Source of the DNA: Mucilaginibacter rivuli
GTDB lineage: Bacteria; Bacteroidota; Bacteroidia; Sphingobacteriales; Sphingobacteriaceae
Assembly (NCBI RefSeq): GCF_019391655.1
Contig: NZ_JAHXPQ010000005.1
Span: 310,001-374,000, forward strand
Direction: 5' to 3'
Length of the DNA stretch: 64,000 nucleotides
Made by a program: the position numbers and the translations under genes. Below, piece by piece: positions 1-10,006 of the stretch. The notes beneath the pieces were generated by a model. It did not search any database and was not told the origin of the DNA. It worked only from the letters and a program-made list of their open reading frames with translations. Positions within the stretch are counted from its first letter, which is position 1, and each line of letters opens with the position of its first letter.

Positions 1-1212
1 GTAAAAATGATACCGCAAATGGAGAGCATGGTGGTTACCGACCCTGCCAAAAGTTTGTTCTACACCCCCATCACTACTTTCCCTAAATACTTTTCGGAGG
101 CCGACAAAAAGCGCCTGACCGAAGATTACAAAAAAGCTATTATGACGGCAGTTGTACCCACCTACAAAGGCCTGGGCGATTACCTGAAGAATGAATACCT
201 GCCACACGCACGTACAACATCCGGTTTCTCGGCAATGCCCGATGGCGCGGCTATGTACACCTACCTGGTAAAACAGCAAACCACTACCGATAAAACACCC
301 GACGAGATCTATAAGTTAGGCCTTAGCGAAGTAGCACGTATCCGTGGCGAAATGGACAGCATTAAAAACAAAGTTGGCTTTAAAGGCGATATGAAAGCCT
401 TCTTCGCATACATGCAAAACGACCCGAAGTTTATGCCTTACAAAACACCTAAAGAGGTGCTGGCAGCTTTTGAAGATATACACCATCGCATGGAGCCGAA
501 CCTTAAAAAGATGTTTACCAATGTACCTAAAACGCCTTTTGAGATCCGCCAGACCGAAGCATTCCGCGCTGCCTCGGCCAGTGCCGAGTACAACCAGGGC
601 AGTGCCGATGGCAGCCGTCCGGGTATATTTTATGTACCGATACTGGATGCCACCAAGTTTAATACCACTTCGGGCATGGAATCCTTGTTCCTACACGAAG
701 CTATACCCGGCCACCATTACCAGATCTCGCTTACGCAAGAGAATACCACACTGCCTAAATTCCGCCGTTTTGGTGGCGATAACGCTTATGTAGAAGGCTG
801 GGCATTATATTGCGAATCATTAGGTAAAGAGCTTGGCCTCTTTGCCGACCCTTACCAGCACATGGGCGCTTTGGGCGATGAGATGCACCGCGCCATCCGT
901 TTGGTTGTTGATGTTGCTATCCACACCAAAGGCATGACCCGCGAGCAAGCCATTAAATACATGATGGACAACGAACAGATAAGTGAACAAGGAGCCACTG
1001 CCGAAATTGAGCGTTATATGGGTATACCCGGCCAGGCTTTAGGGTACAAAATAGGCGCCCTGAAGATCCGCGAGCTACGCAACAAGGCCGAAAAAGAACT
1101 GGGTACCAAATTTAGCATCGCCGCTTTCCATAACCAGATACTGAAAGATGGCTCAATGCCGCTGGCTGTTTTGGAGAGTAAGATTGATGCCTGGATAACA
1201 TCACAGAAATAA
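1..1212 (+). CDS. DUF885 family protein, C-terminal part (5' end outside window)
   Basis: The reading frame is open from base 1, so the N-terminus lies left of the window; about 403 residues are visible. The key motif is HEAIPGHHYQ (the first His is about 230 residues after the first in-window Met), followed by EGWALYCE. This HExxPGHH arrangement with a downstream Glu is typical of DUF885 proteins, which resemble zinc metallopeptidases. The family is usually near 600 residues, so roughly the last two thirds is present. Many members are secreted, but the signal region cannot be seen here. The substrate is unknown. A 25-bp inverted repeat follows the stop codon directly. Confidence 0.88.
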   Translation, partial: VKMIPQMESMVVTDPAKSLFYTPITTFPKYFSEADKKRLTEDYKKAIMTAVVPTYKGLGDYLKNEYLPHARTTSGFSAMPDGAAMYTYLVKQQTTTDKTPDEIYKLGLSEVARIRGEMDSIKNKVGFKGDMKAFFAYMQNDPKFMPYKTPKEVLAAFEDIHHRMEPNLKKMFTNVPKTPFEIRQTEAFRAASASAEYNQGSADGSRPGIFYVPILDATKFNTTSGMESLFLHEAIPGHHYQISLTQENTTLPKFRRFGGDNAYVEGWALYCESLGKELGLFADPYQHMGALGDEMHRAIRLVVDVAIHTKGMTREQAIKYMMDNEQISEQGATAEIERYMGIPGQALGYKIGALKIRELRNKAEKELGTKFSIAAFHNQILKDGSMPLAVLESKIDAWITSQK

Positions 1213-1224
1213 GCATTCCCGGCA

Positions 1225-1308
1225 CGTCATTGCGAGGAACGAAGCAATCCTAAACTGTTAAGGTCGCAAACCTTTCTATCGAAGATTGCTTCGTTCCTCG
1301 CAATGACG
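1225..1308. repeat. Palindromic dispersed repeat, family A copy 1
   Basis: Two perfectly complementary 25-base arms (1225-1249 and 1284-1308) flank a 34-base spacer. The outer arm starts CGTCATTGCGAGGAACGAAG. A second, diverged copy in inverted orientation lies at 33473-33566. It sits just after the DUF885 stop codon and could act as a transcript-end hairpin. Similar short palindromes with a GTCATTGCGAGG core are scattered in many bacterial genomes. Confidence 0.85.
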
Positions 1309-1667
1309 GTTTTATTTATTTTGCCATATTCGTAATGCCATACCCATCAATCCACCCAATTCCTTGGGTATTCTTGGGTATTTTCAGGTAAAATCAATAC
1401 CCATCCTTATCAAATTCGTAATTTCACCAACTAAAAAGTCATGCTTGATTTTCCATTGTTGTTTGGCATTGCACCCAACTACGCCGGAATCAAACGGTGG
1501 TATTTGTGGGTATTTTAAAGAACTTTTATATCGCTCTCGCTATGGTTGGTGTTATCACCAGCATGGGTGGTATATGTCGGTGTTATTTCAAATAGGTCTC
1601 GCAAAACCATCCCGAATGAAATCAAAACTACTTACACAAATATACGAAATCCCACCCGCAACCCCAC
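1309..1667. other. Intergenic stretch without a convincing gene
   Basis: This stretch between DUF885 and gyrB has no open frame with recognisable protein similarity. It contains several copies of the phrase GGGTATT. A possible minus-strand promoter occurs as CAAATATA at 1637-1644 with CAAA at 1667-1670 (read on the minus strand, TTTG, 22 bases, TATATTTG), pointing into this empty region. No stable RNA could be recognised. Confidence 0.4.
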
Positions 1668-1693
1668 AAAAAAACCCGCCTAAAGCGGGTTTT
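1668..1693 (-). terminator. gyrB terminator
   Basis: The stem AAAACCCGC (1671-1679) pairs with GCGGGTTTT (1685-1693) around a 5-base loop. Read on the minus strand it is followed by a run of T. It lies 36 bases beyond the gyrB stop codon. Confidence 0.8.
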
Positions 1694-1728
1694 CAATATC
1701 CAAAATTCTTGATTCTAACGTCTAAATC

Positions 1729-3690
<1,962 letters not shown>

Positions 3691-3711
3691 TTATGTTAAA
3701 TCAGCAACCTT

Positions 3712-3719
3712 CAAAAATA
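3712..3719 (-). promoter_or_regulatory. gyrB promoter -7 box
   Basis: The minus strand reads TATTTTTG, matching the Bacteroidota TAnnTTTG box, 25 bases ahead of the gyrB start codon. No clear -33 TTTG was found at the expected distance. Confidence 0.5.
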
Positions 3720-3810
3720 AGAATAAAGGCCGATATAGGCACTATTGTTGATAAATAGCAGAGTGTTAATTTCAGTCGTTCAAAACATTAGGATAGTTAA
3801 CCCGAAACTT

Positions 3811-3818
3811 TATCTTTG
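3811..3818 (+). promoter_or_regulatory. Promoter -7 box of the OmpH-like gene
   Basis: TATCTTTG matches TAnnTTTG and ends 23 bases before the ATG at 3842. The -33 element is not obvious. Confidence 0.55.
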
Positions 3819-3841
3819 TCAAAATTTTACGTTACAAATCA

Positions 3842-4432
3842 ATGAAACAATTCACTTCAACTATAGCTAAAGTAACCATAGCTGTAAGCATTTTAGGCGC
3901 TGTTGCAGCATGCCAAAACAAAACTGAAACTAAAACAGCTACCCCTGCCACAGCAGTAGCCGAAAAAGCCGAAATTGTATATGTTAACCAGGATACGCTA
4001 TTAACTAAATACGAATACTTTAAAGATATGACCAAACGCCTGCAGGAAAAAGGCGATGCCGCTAAAAGTGACCTGCAATCAAAAGGTCAGGCGTTTGACC
4101 GTGATGTAGCAGATTACAAAAAGAACATAGCTACCTTAAGTGCAGATCAGCGTGCAAGCACCGAGCAACGTTTAGGCCGTAAACAACAAGAGTTGCAAGC
4201 TTACCAGCAAAATGCTACCGCCCAGTTCCAAAACGAGCAGGCTGGTGAAAATGAAAAGCTTTACAACAAAGTGGCTGACTTTACCAAAGTATACGCTAAA
4301 GAAAAAGGTTATAAACTGGTATTAACTTACTCAAAAGCTAACCCGACCGTATTATTTGGCGACCCAAGTTTAGATGTTACTGCTGATGTGGTAAAGCGCC
4401 TGAACGACTTATACGCTAAAGACAAAAAATAA
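3842..4432 (+). CDS. OmpH/Skp-family periplasmic chaperone-like lipoprotein
   Basis: The 196-residue protein starts with a signal peptide ending in a lipobox (AVAAC, Cys24), so it is probably a lipoprotein. The mature part begins EIVYVNQDTLLTKYEYF, the usual opening of OmpH/Skp proteins. A long charged, Gln-rich coiled coil follows (about residues 60-140), then a short beta segment (YKLVLTYSKANPTVLFGD) typical of the family trimerisation region. Skp proteins hold unfolded outer-membrane proteins in the periplasm; that this one does so is inferred from the family. It is monocistronic with its own promoter box and terminator. Confidence 0.88.
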   Translation: MKQFTSTIAKVTIAVSILGAVAACQNKTETKTATPATAVAEKAEIVYVNQDTLLTKYEYFKDMTKRLQEKGDAAKSDLQSKGQAFDRDVADYKKNIATLSADQRASTEQRLGRKQQELQAYQQNATAQFQNEQAGENEKLYNKVADFTKVYAKEKGYKLVLTYSKANPTVLFGDPSLDVTADVVKRLNDLYAKDKK

Positions 4433-4456
4433 AATATTATAAAACGAGATTAACCC

Positions 4457-4486
4457 AACCTCAACCCAACAGTTGGGGTTTTTTAT
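4457..4486 (+). terminator. Terminator of the OmpH-like gene
   Basis: AACCTCAAC (4457-4465) pairs with GTTGGGGTT (4472-4480), including one T-G wobble, and is followed by a T run. It ends just before the next start codon at 4498. Confidence 0.75.
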
Positions 4487-4497
4487 TGACAGGAAAA

Positions 4498-4977
4498 ATG
4501 GAAGATAAGGTGCACGAGAAGTTTATGAAGATAGCCATAGAGCTATCTGAGTATAATGTACAGGAAGGTTTAGGCGGCCCCTTTGGCGCCGTTGTGGTAA
4601 AGGATGGCATGATCATTTCGCGCAGCGCAAATAGGGTGGTTGCATCAAACGACCCTACTGCCCACGCCGAGGTAATGGCCATACGCATTGCCTGCCAGGA
4701 GTTAGAAACATTTAACCTTGAAGGTTGCGTGATATACACCAGTTGCGAGCCCTGCCCAATGTGCTTAAGCGCCATATACTGGGCCCGTTTAGATAAGGTT
4801 TACTATGCCAACAACAAAGTTGATGCTGCCGCGATAGGCTTTGACGACCATTTTATTTATGATGAGTTGGACAAACAAATGCATGAGCGTAAGTTGCCAA
4901 TTGTACAAATGATGCGCGATGAGGCACAGGGAGCCTTCGCGCTTTGGAGCAAAATTGAAAACAAAACAGAATATTAG
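4498..4977 (+). CDS. guaD: Guanine deaminase (cytidine-deaminase fold)
   Basis: The 159-residue protein has the zinc motifs of the CDA/tRNA-adenosine deaminase fold: THAEV (His ligand and catalytic Glu) and SCEPCPMC (two Cys ligands). The overall pattern, including GGPFGAVVVKDG, SNDPTAHAE, AIYWAR and GFDDHFIYDE, closely resembles Bacillus subtilis GuaD, which converts guanine to xanthine in purine salvage. The ATG at 4498 is preferred over an upstream TTG in frame because it follows an AGGAAAA stretch and the family starts there. A tRNA adenosine deaminase is less likely because of the GFDD C-terminal region. Confidence 0.9.
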   Translation: MEDKVHEKFMKIAIELSEYNVQEGLGGPFGAVVVKDGMIISRSANRVVASNDPTAHAEVMAIRIACQELETFNLEGCVIYTSCEPCPMCLSAIYWARLDKVYYANNKVDAAAIGFDDHFIYDELDKQMHERKLPIVQMMRDEAQGAFALWSKIENKTEY

Positions 4978-4981
4978 TTAT

Positions 4982-4989
4982 TAACTTTG
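4982..4989 (+). promoter_or_regulatory. -7 box immediately ahead of the rfbD-like gene
   Basis: TAACTTTG ends only 6 bases before the ATG at 4996. If used, transcription would begin at or next to the start codon. TTG at 4955-4957 is a possible but distant -33 element (24-base gap). Confidence 0.5.
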
Positions 4990-4995
4990 CAAGAT

Positions 4996-5856
4996 ATGAG
5001 TAAAACAGTTTTAGTATTTGGCGGATCGGGCCAATTGGGTAATTGCCTTAATGTTGTAGCAAAGTCGATTGGATTTTCGGGCATTATATTCCCGCCTGAA
5101 GACCATGCGAATGTGTTGGACCTTGATGCTCTAGATAAACTTTTTGCAGAACACAAACCTGCATATGCCATCAATTGCGCTGCTTACACTGCTGTAGATA
5201 AAGCCGAAGATGATATTGACCTTGCCCGCAAAATAAATAAGAACGGAGCTGAAAACCTGGCCAAACTTTGCGAAAAGTATAATGCAACGCTTATCCACGT
5301 TTCTACCGATTTTGTGTTCGCCGGGAGCGGGAACCTGCCCCTACAGGAAGATGATATTGCCGATCCCATCAATATTTACGGCCTTACTAAGCTGGAAGGC
5401 GAAATTGCAGTTACTGCCCAAACCAAACGCTATTATACCCTGCGTACAAGCTGGCTATACTCTGAATATGGCAACAACTTTGTAAAAACCATGATAAAAC
5501 TTGGCACAGAAAGGGACCAGCTAAACATTATTGCCGACCAGGTAGGCACGCCAACCTATGCTATTGACCTTGCGGGATGCATCCTCAATATCATCCAAAA
5601 TGATGCGCAAAAATACGGTATTTATCATTATAGCAACGAAGGTGTAACCTCATGGTATGATTTTGCCAAAGCTATTTTTGACATTGCCGAAGTAGATGTT
5701 AAGGCCTACCCTATCCGCACATCTGAGTATCCAACACGCGCCACACGCCCGGCATTCTCAGTAATGGATAAAGCCAAAATAAAAAAGGAACTAAATATTG
5801 AAATACCTTACTGGCGTGATAGCCTGGTAAAATGTATAGCGGCATTAAAAGAATAG
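4996..5856 (+). CDS. rfbD: dTDP-4-dehydrorhamnose reductase-like (RmlD/RfbD) protein
   Basis: The 286-residue extended SDR starts MSKTVLVFGGSGQLGNCL, with a Rossmann glycine motif. It has NCAAYTAVDKAEDD, STDFVFAG and the catalytic YGLTKLEGE, all typical of RmlD/RfbD, the last enzyme of dTDP-L-rhamnose synthesis. The other rml genes are not nearby, so the exact substrate is inferred. The start at 4996 gives the family N-terminus; the frame has another non-ATG start at 4987. A promoter box lies directly upstream, suggesting a leaderless message. Confidence 0.85.
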   Translation: MSKTVLVFGGSGQLGNCLNVVAKSIGFSGIIFPPEDHANVLDLDALDKLFAEHKPAYAINCAAYTAVDKAEDDIDLARKINKNGAENLAKLCEKYNATLIHVSTDFVFAGSGNLPLQEDDIADPINIYGLTKLEGEIAVTAQTKRYYTLRTSWLYSEYGNNFVKTMIKLGTERDQLNIIADQVGTPTYAIDLAGCILNIIQNDAQKYGIYHYSNEGVTSWYDFAKAIFDIAEVDVKAYPIRTSEYPTRATRPAFSVMDKAKIKKELNIEIPYWRDSLVKCIAALKE

Positions 5857-5941
5857 TTTACTAACCGGGTTGGGAATTACCTTTGTCTATTTTGCCCTTT
5901 AATTGTCGCAATCAGCCATCACAAATACTACATGGGTACGC

Positions 5942-5949
5942 TATCTTTG
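5942..5949 (+). promoter_or_regulatory. -7 box of the VOC gene
   Basis: TATCTTTG ends 22 bases before the ATG at 5972. A second, weaker candidate, TACCTTTG, lies at 5878-5885. Confidence 0.5.
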
Positions 5950-5971
5950 AATCAATTAAAAACTTAAAAAC

Positions 5972-6379
5972 ATGGCAACTCAAATTTTTGTAAACCTACC
6001 CGTAAAGGACCTTAGTAAAAGCATTACCTTTTTTGAAGGGCTTGGTTATAGTTTTAACCTGCAGTTTACGAACGAAATGGCGGGTTGTATGGTAGTAAGC
6101 GATACCATATATTTTATGATGGTAACAGAAGGATTTTTCCAGCAGTTTACCAACAAACCCATTGCCGACGCGACAAAAACTACTGAGGTTTTGAACTGTG
6201 TATCGGTTGAAAGCCGCGAAAAGGCCGACGAAATTTATGAAAACGCCATTGCCGGCGGCGCAAGCCCATCAAAGGAACCTACTGAATATGGCTGGATGTA
6301 TGGCCGCAGCTTTGTGGACCTGGATGGCCACCAATGGGAAATGATGTGGATAGATCCTGCCGGTCCGCCGTCTGCGTAA
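5972..6379 (+). CDS. VOC (glyoxalase/bleomycin-resistance fold) family protein
   Basis: The 135-residue protein starts with the usual VOC opening (IFVNLPVKDLSKSITFFEGLG) and ends with GRSFVDLDGHQWEMMWID, the second beta-alpha-beta half. It belongs to the PhnB/glyoxalase-like subgroup widely annotated as lactoylglutathione lyase-related in Bacteroidota. The substrate cannot be inferred. It stands alone between the rfbD-like gene and a bidirectional terminator. Confidence 0.85.
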   Translation: MATQIFVNLPVKDLSKSITFFEGLGYSFNLQFTNEMAGCMVVSDTIYFMMVTEGFFQQFTNKPIADATKTTEVLNCVSVESREKADEIYENAIAGGASPSKEPTEYGWMYGRSFVDLDGHQWEMMWIDPAGPPSA

Positions 6380-6406
6380 AACGTAAAACAACACGAGGAG
6401 ATTTAC

Positions 6407-6440
6407 AAAGGGCTAAACTTATAATTTAGCCCTTTTTTAT
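6407..6440. terminator. Bidirectional terminator between the VOC gene and rfaE2
   Basis: AAAGGGCTAAA (6407-6417) pairs perfectly with TTTAGCCCTTT (6425-6435) around a 7-base loop, with T-rich sequence to the right and A-rich sequence to the left. It overlaps the stop codon of the convergent rfaE2 gene at 6426. Confidence 0.8.
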
Positions 6441-6920
6441 TTTGCTGATAATATTGCTTGATGAATATCCATCTACAAACTCAATAGCTTTCACTTCGCC
6501 GCCATTGGCCATTACTTCGGGCGCGCCAACAATTTGATCTATGCTGTAATCGCCACCTTTAACCAAAATATCAGGCAATAAAGTGGTGATGGGTATAATT
6601 GGAGTATCTTCCTCAAACAGCACAACGGCATCAATAAAAAATATCGAGGCCAGCATAATGGAGCGGCTGTACTCGTCATTAACCGGCCGTGTCGGGCCTT
6701 TTAAACGTCGGGTAGAAGCATCTGAGTTGAGGCCGATAATTAATTTTTGCCCCAATCCCGCCGCAGCGGCCAGGTAAGATATATGCCCTATGTGCAGCAG
6801 ATCGAACACGCCATTTGTAAAAACCACTTTTTTACCTTCTGCTTTCCATTGCTTAACATCGGTTTTTAAAGCGTCAAGGGTATAAAGTTTACTTTTCAGT
6901 ATTTGGTCGGCTGTTTTCAT
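6426..6920 (-). CDS. rfaE2: D-glycero-beta-D-manno-heptose 1-phosphate adenylyltransferase
   Basis: The 164-residue nucleotidyltransferase has FTNGVFDLLHIGHISYL, with the HxGH signature, and GLNSDASTRRLKGPTRPVN, both diagnostic of the RfaE domain II (HldE C-terminal) family. It makes ADP-heptose for the LPS core. The kinase partner domain is not fused here, as is usual in Bacteroidota. It overlaps the end of miaA by 32 bases, implying co-transcription and possibly coupled translation. Confidence 0.92.
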   Translation of the reverse strand: MKTADQILKSKLYTLDALKTDVKQWKAEGKKVVFTNGVFDLLHIGHISYLAAAAGLGQKLIIGLNSDASTRRLKGPTRPVNDEYSRSIMLASIFFIDAVVLFEEDTPIIPITTLLPDILVKGGDYSIDQIVGAPEVMANGGEVKAIEFVDGYSSSNIISKIKKG

Positions 6921-7833
6921 TTGTTTCCTTATCTATCAATTCAATTATCGCTTTCAACTGGTTTGGTGCAAACCAATGCATGCTTTTATCTTTATTAAAC
7001 CAGGTTAATTGCCGTTTCGCAAAACGCCGGGTATTTTGCTTGATCAGCGCGATGGCATCTTCAAGGCTTGTTGTTCCATCAAAGTAGTCAAATATCTCGG
7101 TGTAACCCACGGTGTTAAGAGCATTATAATCGCGATAAGGCAAAAGCCCTTTTACTTCATCTATCAAACCCTGCCTTACCATAGCATCAACCCGCATATT
7201 TATGCGCTGATACAATAGCTCCCGTGGTAAATTCAAACCTATCTTAACAATCTTAAACGGGCGTTCTTTCACATTAGCTGTATGGAATGAAGACATAAGC
7301 TTTCCCGAAGTTTTCATTACCTCCAGCGCCCTTATAATGCGTTGCGGGTTATGCTCATCTACCTGCTCAAAGTACCCGGGGTCTTCCGTTTTTAAACGCT
7401 CCTGCAAATACTTTAATCCTTTTTCAGCATACAAAGCATTTAGTTCGTTACGTACTTCAACATCAACAGGTGGTAAGGCATCAAAACCTTCGCATATTGC
7501 TTTTATATACAGGCCGGAGCCTCCCGCTAAAATGGCTTTATCGTGCGTTTCAAAAATCTGATCGATCACCTTCAGCCCATCTGTTTCAAAATCGCCAACA
7601 TTGTAACTATCCGTAACCGAGTGCGAGTTTACAAAATGGTGTTTAGCCTGGCTTAACTCATCAGCATCGGGTTTGGCTGTGCCTATAGCCATTTCGCGGT
7701 AATATTGCCGCGAGTCGGCCGATACGATCTCGGTTTGATAATGCTTTGCCAGTTCAATGGCCAGCGCTGTTTTACCCACGGCCGTAGGCCCGGCTATCAC
7801 AATTAAGGTTTTTTGCGCCGATGGCTTATTCAT
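6889..7833 (-). CDS. miaA: tRNA dimethylallyltransferase
   Basis: The 314-residue protein prenylates A37 of tRNAs that read UNN codons. The P-loop GPTAVGKTAL, SADSRQYYREMAIGTAKP and GGSGLYIKA motifs are all present, as are NPQRIIRALEV and the C-terminal NTRRFAKRQLTWF tRNA-contact region. The length is normal. It lies 15 bases after the pRiA4-like gene and overlaps rfaE2, so it belongs to the same leftward operon. Confidence 0.95.
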   Translation of the reverse strand: MNKPSAQKTLIVIAGPTAVGKTALAIELAKHYQTEIVSADSRQYYREMAIGTAKPDADELSQAKHHFVNSHSVTDSYNVGDFETDGLKVIDQIFETHDKAILAGGSGLYIKAICEGFDALPPVDVEVRNELNALYAEKGLKYLQERLKTEDPGYFEQVDEHNPQRIIRALEVMKTSGKLMSSFHTANVKERPFKIVKIGLNLPRELLYQRINMRVDAMVRQGLIDEVKGLLPYRDYNALNTVGYTEIFDYFDGTTSLEDAIALIKQNTRRFAKRQLTWFNKDKSMHWFAPNQLKAIIELIDKETNENSRPNTEK

Positions 7834-7848
7834 ATAGGGAAAGTTTGA

Positions 7849-8490
7849 CTAATAGTCGTCTTTTTCGCCTTCATCAAAATGGTCGTTATCCGAAAATTCG
7901 TTGCCAAATTCATCTTCCTCTTCATCATGCTCATCGCTATCAGCAGCGGGGCGCACCTCATCCGGATCAGAGACTTCTTCAAAATCGGCTGTTTCTTCGG
8001 CTACTAACTCCATTTCGTTCAAAAAGTCAAAATCATCATTAACAACAGCGGTTGATGGAGAATCTACATTGAATACGTTACCAAATTGTTTAGGTGCTTC
8101 GCCAATGCTTTTTGCAACAAAGGGATAAGTAACGCCCGGAGCATCATCCAGTATTTTTATCAGTTCGATGTGAAAATCAAACGGGCGGTCAAAATTAAAT
8201 GTGTAGTAAAACTTTTGGTGCGGATCATCAATAAAACTGCTCAGCTTTGATTTTTCCATTAAAGCTACACCACGATCAATTTTACGCTGGGAAGGCATAT
8301 AGGCTATCTCCTGTCCTTTTATCCACTGATCGTTACTGATGTAAAACGATGAAGAATACTCCGGTTTATAACCTGTAGAAAGGTGTATCGCACGGTGCAG
8401 ATCCTCAAACGTATGGGTCGATTTGATATCAACCTCCCTCATTACATCATCATAATCTTCAAAAGTAACTTTAAACCTATAAACTGCCAT
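7849..8490 (-). CDS. Plasmid pRiA4b ORF-3-like family protein
   Basis: The 213-residue protein has the family pattern: an N-terminal YRFKVTFEDYDDVMREVDI strand pair, the TFEDLHRAIHLSTGY segment and a central FYYTFNFDRPFDFHIEL. The last 60 residues are extremely acidic (many Asp/Glu, ending DEGEKDDY) and look disordered. Relatives are sometimes called IS1096 passenger (TnpR-like) proteins, but no transposase is nearby. The function is unknown. Confidence 0.8.
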   Translation of the reverse strand: MAVYRFKVTFEDYDDVMREVDIKSTHTFEDLHRAIHLSTGYKPEYSSSFYISNDQWIKGQEIAYMPSQRKIDRGVALMEKSKLSSFIDDPHQKFYYTFNFDRPFDFHIELIKILDDAPGVTYPFVAKSIGEAPKQFGNVFNVDSPSTAVVNDDFDFLNEMELVAEETADFEEVSDPDEVRPAADSDEHDEEEDEFGNEFSDNDHFDEGEKDDY

Positions 8491-8513
8491 TGGTGTACGT
8501 AAATTTTAATAAT

Positions 8514-8521
8514 CAAAAATA
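8514..8521 (-). promoter_or_regulatory. -7 box of the pRiA4-like/miaA/rfaE2 operon
   Basis: The minus strand reads TATTTTTG, ending 24 bases before the start codon at 8490. Confidence 0.5.
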
Positions 8522-8526
8522 ATATT

Positions 8527-9945
8527 TTATTCCGGTTTTCTGCTTTCCACAACTTTCAAGCCAATTTCTTCGCCTTTTTGTATCGTGAACGCAATTGCTG
8601 CTTCGCGGGAGTTTTGTATATCACCTTCCAATATCGCCTCGCGTATCTGGTTCTTAATAATACCTACCTCACGGCCTTCTTTAATGCCAAAAAGCTCCAT
8701 TATATCAAGCCCTGTTACAGGCGGCTGCCAGTTGCGTATGCGGTCGCGCTCTTCAACTTCTTTTAACTTTTGTTGTACCAGCTCAAAATTGCCCCGGTAC
8801 TTTTTTATTTTGTATTCGTTTTTGGTGGTAACGTCTGCTTTGCACAACAGCATCAGGCCCTCAATATCATCGCCGGCTTCAAATAACAAGCGTCGTAAAG
8901 CAGAGTCGGTAATGGTTTCCTGCGCCAGCACAATTGGCCTTAAATGGAGCTGCACCAACTTCTGCACAAATTTCATCTTCTCGTTTAAAGGCAACTTTAA
9001 TTGCGCGAAAATTTTAGGTACCATACGCGCGCCTTTATCCTCATGCCCGTGAAATGTCCAGCCGTGGCCCGGTTCAAAGCGTTTGGTGGGTGGTTTGGCA
9101 ATATCATGCAATATGGCTGCCCAACGTAACCACAGGTCGCCGGTAGTTTCGCAAATATTATCTAACACCTGCAGGGTATGGTAAAAATTATCTTTATGGC
9201 CCTTGCCGTTAATATACTCTACCCCATGCAGGGCTACCATTTGCGGGAAGATGATATGCAACAAGCCCGTATCAAACAGTAACTCAAAACCTATTGATGG
9301 CTTACGCGATAAAATGATCTTGTTCAGTTCATCGGTAATCCGTTCCTGCGATACGATCCTGATACGTTCTGTATTAGTTTTTATAGCTTCGATAGCTGCA
9401 GTATCGATGGTAAATTCCAGCTGAGTTGCAAAACGAATGGCCCGCATAATACGCAAAGGGTCATCACTAAATGTCTCCACCGGGTCAAGCGGGGTACGGA
9501 TGAGCTTATTTTCCATATCGGCTATACCACCAAAAGGATCTATCAACTCGCCATATTGCTTCGGGTGCAAGGCTATTGCCAACGCGTTTATAGTAAAATC
9601 GCGGCGTTTCTGGTCATCTTCCAATGTGCCATTCTCTACGATCGGCTTGCGCGAATCTGACCTGTACGATTCTTTCCTTGCGCCTACAAACTCCACTTCG
9701 AGATCGCGGTAATGAAGCATTGCGGTACCAAAATTCTTAAAAACCGATAATTTTGTCTTTAATTTGGCCGCCACTTTTTCCGCGAAAGCGATACCGTTAC
9801 CAATTACTACCACATCAATATCCTTTGACGCGCGGTTAAGGTGCAAATCGCGCACAAAGCCGCCAATTACATAGGCATCAACATCCATCTCCCCGGAAAT
9901 ATCCGAAATGACTTTAAATACGGGATGTTTTAAATGCTGCTTCAT
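8527..9945 (-). CDS. cca: CCA-adding-type tRNA nucleotidyltransferase with HD domain
   Basis: The 472-residue protein has the class II nucleotidyltransferase head (VIGGFVRDLHLNR, SKDIDVVVIG, with the DxD metal pair), the RRDFTINALA motif and DPLRIMRAIRFA. An HD phosphohydrolase-type domain follows (ILHDIAKPPTKRF). This architecture is the usual Bacteroidota CCA tRNA nucleotidyltransferase, which adds or repairs the 3' CCA. The tRNAs in this window do not encode CCA, consistent with a need for the enzyme. A poly(A) polymerase function cannot be excluded from sequence. Confidence 0.88.
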   Translation of the reverse strand: MKQHLKHPVFKVISDISGEMDVDAYVIGGFVRDLHLNRASKDIDVVVIGNGIAFAEKVAAKLKTKLSVFKNFGTAMLHYRDLEVEFVGARKESYRSDSRKPIVENGTLEDDQKRRDFTINALAIALHPKQYGELIDPFGGIADMENKLIRTPLDPVETFSDDPLRIMRAIRFATQLEFTIDTAAIEAIKTNTERIRIVSQERITDELNKIILSRKPSIGFELLFDTGLLHIIFPQMVALHGVEYINGKGHKDNFYHTLQVLDNICETTGDLWLRWAAILHDIAKPPTKRFEPGHGWTFHGHEDKGARMVPKIFAQLKLPLNEKMKFVQKLVQLHLRPIVLAQETITDSALRRLLFEAGDDIEGLMLLCKADVTTKNEYKIKKYRGNFELVQQKLKEVEERDRIRNWQPPVTGLDIMELFGIKEGREVGIIKNQIREAILEGDIQNSREAAIAFTIQKGEEIGLKVVESRKPE

Positions 9946-9973
9946 GTAGTTTGGGATGGCCGTGCTTATGCGG

Positions 9974-9981
9974 CAAAGGTA
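9974..9981 (-). promoter_or_regulatory. -7 box of the cca gene
   Basis: The minus strand reads TACCTTTG, 29 bases ahead of the start codon. Confidence 0.5.
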
Positions 9982-10006
9982 ATAATTAACATTTGGGGCT
10001 AAAATA

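Noticed and set aside
7849..8490. Remnant of an insertion sequence, because pRiA4-type proteins are sometimes called IS1096 passengers
   Set aside because: No transposase, terminal repeats or target duplication is visible; the gene sits in a normal housekeeping operon.
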